Source of the DNA: Nanohaloarchaea archaeon PL-Br10_U2g5
Lineage (GTDB): Archaea > Halobacteriota > Halobacteria > Halobacteriales > Haloferacaceae
NCBI GenBank assembly: GCA_001564205.1
Contig: LKMY01000035.1
Coordinates: 1-11,657, forward strand
DNA: 11,657 bases
Reading direction: 5' to 3'
Positions 1-4,736 of this stretch are shown here, one piece after another (the first letter of the stretch is position 1; each line of letters opens with the position of its first letter). The notes below the pieces were generated by a model. That model worked only from the letters and a program-made list of their open reading frames with translations. It had not been told where the DNA came from and searched no databases. A program made the translations under genes and the position numbers.

Positions 1-2
1 GC

Positions 3-1226
3 GACCCCGTCGAAAGCCCCGAGGAAGCGGCGCTTTTGACTCCCGTTGACGACGCGGTCCCGGTCGGCGTCGAGATCGATACCCGGATCGTCGACGCCAC
101 CCCCGGCGACCGCCTCATCGACTCCATCTCGGTCCACGCGAAGACCGCTGAGCCGAAAGACCCCGATGACGACGGTGACGACGACGCTTCGAGCGGCACG
201 AGCGCCCCGATTGTCTCGATCGAGCAGCCGACGCCGAGCGTCCGAGAGGTCGAACTCCGTTCCGTGGTGGGCGGCGGCGACACCGACGTCGACCTCAAAC
301 GGCTCCACGTCGGCGACCCCGCCATCCGACTCGATCGGCTGCGATTCGTTCGCGACGCCCCCGGCGACGTGGCGTTCCGCGTCGCGGGAACGGCCGGCCC
401 GCCGGCGGGGGTCCCGTCGCTCCCGGCCGGCGTGGACGCCCTCGGCTTCTACGAGGTCGCATTCGCGGAGCCGGACCAGCCGATCGACGAGGCGACCGCG
501 ACGATATCGGTGGATCGCGACCGCCTCGACGAGGTCGGCGTCGATCCCGAGCGGCTCGCCGTCTATCACGAGACCGCCGACGGCTGGGCCGCCGCGGAGA
601 CGACCGTCATCCACGCCGACGACGAGGCGGTCAGGATCGAAGCGGACTCAGAGGGGTTCTCCGCGTTCGCGGTCGGGGTCGAGCGCCCGGCGCTGGCTCC
701 GGAAGAGGCGACCCTCTCGGCGGAGACGATCGACCCCGGCGAGGAGCTGCACGTCGACGTGACGCTGGCGAACGTCGGTCCCGCCCCCGCGACGGGCGAG
801 TCGCTTACGCTGCGCGCCGAATGGGCGTCTAACGGCGAGAACGAGAACGCGGAGCAGTCGGTCGTGACCGAGCAGCTAACGGTCGACGCGGACGCCGGCG
901 AGACGGTGACGCGGTCGGTGACGCTGGTCTTCGACGAGCCCGGGGAGTACGAGCTGGTCGTCGACGGCGACGCGGTCGCGGAGCCGACGACCGTCGACGG
1001 CGCGACGGTGACGGAGTCGACGAGCGCCGGAGCGAACATCGGCGGTGGCGTCGAGGGCGACATCGGTACCGGAGCGGGCGGCGACGCGGGATCCGGACCC
1101 GGAGACGGGGGCGACGGCGCGGTCGAAGAGATCACCGGGTTCGACCTGTCGGACCTCGTCGGGCTCGCGACGCTCGTCGGGCTCGTTCTCGCGACGCTGT
1201 TCCTCGTGCGCCGGGCACCTCGATAG
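3..1226 (+). CDS. Surface protein with PGF-pre-PGF-like and CARDB-like domains, C-terminal anchor (5'-truncated)
   Basis: The reading frame is open through the left window edge, so this is the C-terminal part of a longer exported protein; the TTG at 36 is only the first internal start-like codon. Numbering from that codon, an Asp-rich linker lies at about 40-55. A PGF-pre-PGF-like domain covers about 70-216; I recognise the pattern 'ALGFYEV', a beta-rich stretch and the closing 'EGFSAFAV'. A CARDB-like adhesion domain with 'NVGPAPATGES' spans about 223-322, followed by a Gly/Asp spacer (331-362), one hydrophobic helix (about 370-391) and a short basic tail 'RRAPR'. This is the architecture of haloarchaeal cell-surface proteins processed by archaeosortase, which lipid-anchors proteins at a C-terminal Pro-Gly-Phe. 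Here the tripeptide before the helix is Thr-Gly-Phe, so processing is uncertain and simple membrane anchoring is possible. The ligand or role of the missing N-terminus cannot be seen. Confidence 0.85.
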   Translation, partial: DPVESPEEAALLTPVDDAVPVGVEIDTRIVDATPGDRLIDSISVHAKTAEPKDPDDDGDDDASSGTSAPIVSIEQPTPSVREVELRSVVGGGDTDVDLKRLHVGDPAIRLDRLRFVRDAPGDVAFRVAGTAGPPAGVPSLPAGVDALGFYEVAFAEPDQPIDEATATISVDRDRLDEVGVDPERLAVYHETADGWAAAETTVIHADDEAVRIEADSEGFSAFAVGVERPALAPEEATLSAETIDPGEELHVDVTLANVGPAPATGESLTLRAEWASNGENENAEQSVVTEQLTVDADAGETVTRSVTLVFDEPGEYELVVDGDAVAEPTTVDGATVTESTSAGANIGGGVEGDIGTGAGGDAGSGPGDGGDGAVEEITGFDLSDLVGLATLVGLVLATLFLVRRAPR

Positions 1227-1240
1227 CGAATTTAAGGGAT

Positions 1241-1300
1241 GACGGCGTCGCTAACGGGGTAACGGCGCCGCTAACGCGGTGACGGCGTCGCTCTCGGAGC
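1241..1300. repeat. 20-bp tandem repeat, about 2.6 copies
   Basis: Units start at 1241, 1261 and 1281. The first two share the pattern RACGGCGYCGCTAACGSGGT and differ at three positions; the third matches the first over its first 12 bases and then diverges. It sits 14 bp after the stop of the surface-protein gene, between two convergent genes. A direct repeat of exact 20-bp period is not explained by coding here. Confidence 0.75.
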
Positions 1301-1309
1301 GAGATCGCC
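1284..1309. terminator. Possible stem-loop between convergent genes
   Basis: TCTCG (1292-1296) pairs with CGAGA (1300-1304) around a 3-base loop, and the flanking GGCG (1284-1287) and CGCC (1306-1309) can extend the stem through an asymmetric internal loop. It lies between two convergent stop codons (1226 and 1337). There is no clear T-tract, which archaeal termination normally uses, so the terminator reading is weak. Confidence 0.3.
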
Positions 1310-1336
1310 GCAGAGAAACGGTGGTTTCGAGCCGAC

Positions 1337-1594
1337 TCAGTTCCCGCCGTCGGTGTATGCCCGGTCGCCAAGTACGCGCTCCGCGGTCGCGTTCGCCTCT
1401 GCCGGCGTCGGACACCCGCCGGCGACCACTTCCTCGGCGAGTTCGCCGGCGAGCGCGTAGACGGCGTCGCCGTCCGCGTCCGCGGCGACTCGCTCGAACG
1501 TCGGCCGGTAGCCGGCGGCCGTGCGCTGGCCGGTCTCGTCGAGCGAGGCGTCGATGGCGTACTCCAGCTGACGAACCGCTTCTTCGGGGTACAT
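1337..1594 (-). CDS. Small acidic protein of unknown function (85 aa)
   Basis: I do not recognise this family. From the ATG at 1594 it encodes 85 residues beginning 'MYPEEAVRQLEYAIDASL'. It is acidic and Ala/Glu-rich, predicted mostly helical, with no signal peptide or membrane segment and a single Cys in 'GGCPTPAEAN'. An in-frame GTG two codons upstream (1600) would add Met-Cys. I prefer the ATG because a TATA-like TTTAAG lies about 27 bp upstream, which fits a leaderless transcript starting at or next to 1594. The amino-acid composition matches haloarchaeal cytoplasmic proteins, and the overlapping frames give Arg-rich shadow translations, so this strand is the likely coding one. The gene is a single unit convergent to the surface-protein gene and divergent from the IMPase gene. 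A perfect inverted repeat lies between TATA and start, suggesting repression by a DNA-binding protein. Confidence 0.7.
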   Translation of the reverse strand: MYPEEAVRQLEYAIDASLDETGQRTAAGYRPTFERVAADADGDAVYALAGELAEEVVAGGCPTPAEANATAERVLGDRAYTDGGN

Positions 1595-1602
1595 ACACAC
1601 TC

Positions 1603-1625
1603 GTACCCGCTGGGTACACTTAAAG
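1603..1625 (-). promoter_or_regulatory. TATA-like box plus inverted repeat upstream of the 85-aa gene
   Basis: On the minus strand a TTTAAG-type TATA element lies at about 1618-1624, some 27 bp before the ATG at 1594, the usual distance for a leaderless haloarchaeal transcript. Immediately downstream, GTACCC (1603-1608) and GGGTAC (1612-1617) form a perfect inverted repeat with a 3-base spacer. A third GGGTAC lies at 1587-1592, overlapping the first codons. A protein bound here would cover the transcription start. Confidence 0.55.
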
Positions 1626-1656
1626 ATACTCAGATTCGGAATTGAGTTAATTTTGG

Positions 1657-1676
1657 CGGTCGGGGACCGAGCTCGG
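1657..1676. promoter_or_regulatory. Overlapping short palindromes upstream of the IMPase gene
   Basis: CGGTC (1657-1661) and GACCG (1665-1669) form an inverted repeat with a 3-base spacer, overlapping the 10-bp perfect palindrome CCGAGCTCGG (1667-1676). The cluster is about 40 bp upstream of the IMPase TATA box. It could be an operator, but short palindromes are common in GC-rich DNA. Confidence 0.25.
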
Positions 1677-1716
1677 GGCGAGCAGACGGCCGCACCGCCT
1701 CGACCGGCGATCGACG

Positions 1717-1722
1717 TTTATA
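1717..1722 (+). promoter_or_regulatory. TATA box of the IMPase gene
   Basis: TTTATA is centred about 28 bp upstream of the ATG at 1748, which is the position expected for a leaderless transcript. It is flanked by the inverted pair CGACG (1712-1716) and CGTCG (1725-1729). Confidence 0.65.
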
Positions 1723-1747
1723 CGCGTCGGGGGTCCTGAATCCGCGT

Positions 1748-2545
1748 ATGACTGACGTAGACGAGCGCGCCGCCGTGGCCGAGCGCGCGGCGCGAGCCGG
1801 CGGTGCGGTCGCGAAGGAGCACTTTCGGAGTGATATCACCGTCGAGCGCAAGGGCCGAGACGACGTGGTTACCGAAGCGGACCGCGCCGCCCAGCACACC
1901 GTGATCGAGGCGATCCGCGAGACGTTCCCGGACGACGTAATCGTCGGCGAGGAGGAGGACGAGCGAAAGACCGTCCCTGAAGACGGCGCGGCGTGGGTGA
2001 TCGACCCGATCGACGGCACCCATAACTACGTTCGCGACATTCGCGTCTGGGGGACTGCGGTGGCAGCCGTCGTCGACGGCGAACCCGTCGCCGCCGCCAC
2101 CGCCGCGCCCGCGCTCGGCGACGTGTACACCGCCGACGCCGACGGCGCGTACCGCAACGGCGAGCCGCTGTCCGTCAGCGACGTGACGGAGCCGCGGCAG
2201 GCCGCGATCGACCCGACGCTGTGGTGGGACCACGACTCCCGCGACGAGTACGCTCGCGCGTGCGAGGCAATCGTCGCGGGGTTCGGCGACATGCGCCGGC
2301 TCGGCGCGGCACAGATCGTCCTTCCCACGGTCGCCGCCGGCGGCTTAGAGGGGACGATATCGAACCTGCGGGCGAACCCGTGGGACTCCGTTGCCGGCGT
2401 ATTCATGGTGCGACAGGCGGGTGGGCGCGCAACCGATATCAACGGAGACCGCTGGCGACACGACTCGACCGGGCTCGTCGTCTCGAACGGTCGTCTTCAC
2501 GACGAGGTTCTTTCGGCCGCGCGAGCGATCGAAGATCGAGACTGA
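1748..2545 (+). CDS. Inositol monophosphatase family protein (265 aa)
   Basis: A cytoplasmic Mg2+-dependent phosphatase of the IMPase/FBPase superfamily that hydrolyses a sugar or inositol monophosphate. All metal-site motifs are present: GEE at 67-69; the signature D86-P-I-D89-G-T91, in which the two Asp bind metal; and W212-D213-S-V-A in the C-terminal half, where the Asp completes the active site. R184-L-G-A corresponds to the substrate-contact segment, and 'RQAGG' follows the WD motif as usual. The length is normal for the family. In archaea such proteins can act on inositol-1-phosphate, fructose-1,6-bisphosphate or both; the sequence alone does not decide. The ATG start is fixed by the TATA box 28 bp upstream. 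It is followed after 90 bp by a same-strand gene that has its own promoter-like element, so an operon is not needed. Confidence 0.93.
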   Translation: MTDVDERAAVAERAARAGGAVAKEHFRSDITVERKGRDDVVTEADRAAQHTVIEAIRETFPDDVIVGEEEDERKTVPEDGAAWVIDPIDGTHNYVRDIRVWGTAVAAVVDGEPVAAATAAPALGDVYTADADGAYRNGEPLSVSDVTEPRQAAIDPTLWWDHDSRDEYARACEAIVAGFGDMRRLGAAQIVLPTVAAGGLEGTISNLRANPWDSVAGVFMVRQAGGRATDINGDRWRHDSTGLVVSNGRLHDEVLSAARAIEDRD

Positions 2546-2605
2546 GCGCGGTCAGAGGTAGGGGAGAGCGTAGCGGCAGCCGCACCGAAGCCGTCCGTCC
2601 GAGGG

Positions 2606-2614
2606 TTCAAATTA
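2606..2614 (+). promoter_or_regulatory. TATA-like element of the zinc-ribbon/wHTH gene
   Basis: TTCAAATTA is the only AT-rich segment in the 90-bp gap and is centred about 26 bp upstream of the ATG at 2636, consistent with leaderless transcription. Confidence 0.5.
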
Positions 2615-2635
2615 GACGCCGCCAAACGGCTCAGT

Positions 2636-3166
2636 ATGTACGCGGTCGTCGGCTGCAACGAATGTTCGGCCATGTGGCTGCTCACGGATCCTCGGATGAG
2701 CGACAGCGCAAACTGTCCGCGCTGCGGGAAGACGCATCAGACGGCGAAACTCAAGCGCTTTTTCGAGTCGGAAGACCGAGATGCGGCCCGTGAGGCGCGC
2801 GCCGCGCTGCTCGCAAAAAAGCACGGCGACAGCGCGGCATTCGCCGAGATCGACCACATCTCCGAGCTCGAACACGCCGTCAACGAAGCAGGGGTCGACG
2901 ACCGGGAGTACCTCGAAGCGTCGGGGATCGACGCCGACGCCGTCTCCGAGGCCGGCGCGCGCGCCGAGGGTGGTGGGTCGAGTTCCAGAAGCCGAACGGA
3001 AATCCTTCGTGACGCCGTCCGCGCGGTCGACGAGCCCACTGAAAAGAGCATCGTCGCGCACGCGAACGAGCAGGGCGTTCCCGCGGATGCGGCTCGAGAA
3101 CTCCTCACGAAGCTCACTCGTCGCGGGGAGCTGTCGGAGTCGCGTGGGCGGTATCGAGTGCTCTGA
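2636..3166 (+). CDS. Zinc-ribbon / winged-helix protein, DUF5817-like (176 aa)
   Basis: The N-terminus carries a zinc ribbon with ligands C7-x-x-C10 and C27-x-x-C30 ('CPRCGK'). A charged helical region at about 40-85 contains 'AREARAALLAKKHGD'. After an Asp/Glu-rich stretch and a short Ser/Arg linker (112-120), a C-terminal winged helix-turn-helix occupies about 121-176 ('ILRDAVRAVDEPTEKSIV' followed by 'LLTKLTRRGELSESRGRY'), similar in outline to the wHTH at the end of archaeal MCM proteins. From memory this matches the haloarchaeal DUF5817 family; I could not search it. Zinc ribbon plus wHTH suggests nucleic-acid binding, as a transcription or replication accessory factor, but no function is established here. 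It is probably a single-gene unit with a leaderless start. Confidence 0.8.
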   Translation: MYAVVGCNECSAMWLLTDPRMSDSANCPRCGKTHQTAKLKRFFESEDRDAAREARAALLAKKHGDSAAFAEIDHISELEHAVNEAGVDDREYLEASGIDADAVSEAGARAEGGGSSSRSRTEILRDAVRAVDEPTEKSIVAHANEQGVPADAARELLTKLTRRGELSESRGRYRVL

Positions 3167-3244
3167 TAAGCCGATTGAAGCGAAGTATACGTCGACGGTG
3201 AACGAGTAGTTGAATCACTCGACCGAATCGACTGCACTCGACGC

Positions 3245-3583
3245 CTACTCGTCCGGAAGGTCGTCGGTACTGGCGGGTATCTGCTCGACCTGCCCCGCGA
3301 GGGTCGCCGCGTCGCCCGCGACAGTGGAGGCCTCGACGCCGGCCTCGTTTGCGACCAGACGGACGTGTGCGGCGAGGAGTGCAAGGGCTCGTAACCCCTC
3401 GTTTTTCCCGTCCCCGTCGCTCCGTTGCGCGAACGTCGTGTCAATCTCGCCGTCGCGGACGACGCCGACGTGGAGCGCTTCGATTCCGTCGCCGTCGAGA
3501 AGATTGCGAGCCCGATCGATCTCGGCGGCGAAAGCATCGTTCTCGTCGCGATCGCCGCTTCCCGGCGCGTCGTGGTCACTCAT
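3245..3583 (-). CDS. Small acidic protein of unknown function (112 aa)
   Basis: A conserved-looking haloarchaeal cytoplasmic protein that I cannot assign. It starts 'MSDHDAPGSGDRDENDAF', continues with an amphipathic segment ('LLDGDGIEALHVGVVRDGEI', about 28-47), which looks like a beta strand pair, and then a long helical part ('LRALALLAAHVRLVANEAG', 64-82). There are no Cys residues, signal peptide or membrane segment. The frame stays open upstream to 3892, but that extension is Arg-rich, runs antisense-like through the Rieske gene and lacks the acidic composition, so I place the start at the ATG at 3583. A TATA-like run of four Ts lies about 28 bp upstream. The gene follows the Rieske gene on the same strand after 104 bp, but that gap contains the tandem repeat, so it is probably transcribed separately. 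Confidence 0.72.
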   Translation of the reverse strand: MSDHDAPGSGDRDENDAFAAEIDRARNLLDGDGIEALHVGVVRDGEIDTTFAQRSDGDGKNEGLRALALLAAHVRLVANEAGVEASTVAGDAATLAGQVEQIPASTDDLPDE

Positions 3584-3600
3584 GCGCGGACGTACGCGTG

Positions 3601-3657
3601 GTCGAGGCAAAAGGGCGGTGTTTGGACAGTCGGCAGAAGGGGGTGTTTGGACAGTCG
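3601..3657. repeat. Imperfect 28/25-bp tandem repeat over the promoter of the 112-aa gene
   Basis: Unit 1 spans 3601-3628 and unit 2 spans 3629-3653, followed by a further GTCG. Both read GTCG, a GGCA-A/G-AAGGG stretch, then GGTGTTTGGACA. The strongest shared block is the 16-bp GGTGTTTGGACAGTCG at 3617-3632 and 3642-3657. On the minus strand the CAAAAGG of unit 1 (3608-3614) supplies the TATA-like TTTT 28 bp before the ATG at 3583, so the repeat duplicates a promoter-proximal element. Confidence 0.8.
3608..3614 (-). promoter_or_regulatory. TATA-like element of the 112-aa gene
   Basis: CCTTTTG on the minus strand is centred about 28 bp upstream of the ATG at 3583, at the distance seen for the other leaderless genes in this window. 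The equivalent position in the second repeat unit reads CCTTCTG and is probably inactive. Confidence 0.4.
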
Positions 3658-3687
3658 AACAGGAGTCCGAACGCGGGCGACGGTGAG

Positions 3688-4521
3688 TTAGTCCGGCCGG
3701 GGGCGGGCGATGAACAGCGACTCTTCGACGGTGAACGGGTCGTACACCGACTGGTGACAGACGCAGTAGGAGCCGTCCTCGGCGTCGTACCGAGCGGCCT
3801 CCTCGAGCTGTTTGTAACCGGGTATACAACAGAAGTGCGTGCAGACGTTGAGATACGCGAGGAACCCCTGCTCGGTCGACGCCTCGAGCCACTCGTTCTC
3901 TTCAGCTGCCGCCTCGATCTGCTCTGACCGGATGACGACCACGTTCAGATCAGAGTCGGCGTCTTCGGAGCGCCAGCGGACGGAAGCCGGCTTCCCGACG
4001 CCGTCTGAACCGAGTCCGTTACCCCACTCGTCGTAGTCGTCGAAATCGTCGACGTGGATTTCATCGCCGGCGTCGTACGTCTCATCTTGCCACTCGTAGG
4101 AACCCGGCGCGGCCCGAAACAGATTGTCCGACTCGAAATTTGGATCGATGTTCTCCTGCGACTCGACACCGCAGTACTGGAACCACTCGCCCGAGTAGGT
4201 ACGGCCGCCGAGGTCCTCTTGGGCGATCTCGATCTCTTGTCCGTCCTGAGTGACGGTCGTCACTTCGGGCCAGATACCCTCGATGTGTCCGTCGTCGGTG
4301 ATCCGGAGCGGGATCTGTGGGAGGCCCCGTGGAGCCGGACCGCCGGTGTGGGCGATCGTCATTGCGACCGTCGCGCCACCGCCGATACCGCCGGCGGTCG
4401 TCAGGGCGTTCACCGTTGCCGAGCCCATCGCACCGACACCTGCGAGGGCCGCACCGCCGACGACGCCTTTGACGAAGCGTCGCCGTCCGGATTCGGCCGG
4501 ATACTTATCGGACTTACTCAT
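3688..4521 (-). CDS. Tat-exported Rieske [2Fe-2S] protein (ubiquinol-cytochrome c reductase type, 277 aa)
   Basis: The iron-sulfur subunit of a quinol-oxidising cytochrome bc-type complex, acting on the outer face of the membrane. The N-terminus has a twin-arginine signal (RRRF at 13-16) and a hydrophobic Ala/Gly/Val stretch at about 19-37 that likely stays as membrane anchor. The Rieske cluster motifs are near the C-terminus: C227-T-H229-F-C-C232 and C253-V-C255-H256. C227, H229, C253 and H256 would ligate the cluster; C232 and C255 would form the usual disulfide. The boxes read CTHFCC and CVCHQS instead of textbook CTHLGC and CPCHGS, a form I associate with haloarchaeal proteins. The segment between anchor and cluster is very acidic ('DDFDDYDEWGNG'). 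The ATG at 4521 is preferred to an upstream in-frame start at 4629 because it begins the Tat signal and has a TATA element 26 bp upstream. No cytochrome b gene adjoins it. Confidence 0.92.
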   Translation of the reverse strand: MSKSDKYPAESGRRRFVKGVVGGAALAGVGAMGSATVNALTTAGGIGGGATVAMTIAHTGGPAPRGLPQIPLRITDDGHIEGIWPEVTTVTQDGQEIEIAQEDLGGRTYSGEWFQYCGVESQENIDPNFESDNLFRAAPGSYEWQDETYDAGDEIHVDDFDDYDEWGNGLGSDGVGKPASVRWRSEDADSDLNVVVIRSEQIEAAAEENEWLEASTEQGFLAYLNVCTHFCCIPGYKQLEEAARYDAEDGSYCVCHQSVYDPFTVEESLFIARPRPD

Positions 4522-4542
4522 ACGCGACGTTCGGGTTGGACC

Positions 4543-4552
4543 GGTAAAAAGG
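4543..4552 (-). promoter_or_regulatory. TATA-like box of the Rieske gene
   Basis: On the minus strand CCTTTTTACC is centred about 26 bp upstream of the ATG at 4521, supporting a leaderless transcript and that start codon. Confidence 0.6.
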
Positions 4553-4700
4553 GTGGCGAACCGTCTACCGCAGTGGGAATCAGTCAACGCTCCGATTGGT
4601 GCTGGTGTGGGTCGCGCTCTCTGAGACACGACTCTTCACCCCAAGATGCACGATCGATCGAGATGTTCACTCGAAACTGAGGCAAACATTCGTTCAGGCA

Positions 4701-4714
4701 TCGGTTTTAACCGA
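4701..4714 (+). promoter_or_regulatory. TATA box of ppc inside a 6-bp-arm inverted repeat
   Basis: TCGGTT (4701-4706) and AACCGA (4709-4714) form a perfect inverted repeat with a 2-base centre, and the TTTTAA core of the TATA box lies inside it. The element is centred about 29 bp upstream of the ATG at 4737, which supports that start over the ATG at 4728. A dimeric regulator bound here would block TBP. Confidence 0.5.
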
Positions 4715-4736
4715 CCACGACGGCTGTATGTGTGGT

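Larger units (their letters stand above)
4522..4736. other. Divergent intergenic region between the Rieske gene and ppc
   Basis: This 215-bp gap is the longest gene-free stretch. It holds the Rieske TATA element near its left end and the ppc TATA element near its right end. In between I see only the short palindrome CGATCGATCG (4651-4660) and no RNA gene or convincing ORF. The ppc frame stays open back to 4596, but the translation there is unlike PEP carboxylase. Confidence 0.7.

Noticed and set aside
566..1135. 189-residue minus-strand ORF opposite the surface protein
   Set aside because: Ser/Pro/Thr-rich shadow of an acidic gene, with no motif of its own.
1251..1623. Arg-rich ORFs overlapping the 85-aa gene on both strands
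   Set aside because: Their basic composition is wrong for a haloarchaeal protein, while the 1337-1594 frame is acidic and has a TATA box at the right distance.
3584..3892. Extension of the 112-aa protein to 215 residues
   Set aside because: The added part is Arg-rich and overlaps the Rieske gene in another frame; composition changes sharply at the ATG at 3583.
4522..4629. Earlier start for the Rieske protein
   Set aside because: It would bury the twin-arginine signal 36 residues inside and place the TATA element within the coding region.
4651..4660. Palindrome CGATCGATCG as an operator
   Set aside because: Short CG/AT-alternating palindromes are frequent in haloarchaeal DNA, and it is not close to either TATA element.
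4596..4736. N-terminal extension of PEP carboxylase
   Set aside because: The frame is open, but the 47 residues are unlike the family, and the TATA box at 4701-4714 lies inside this stretch, so it is upstream of the transcript.
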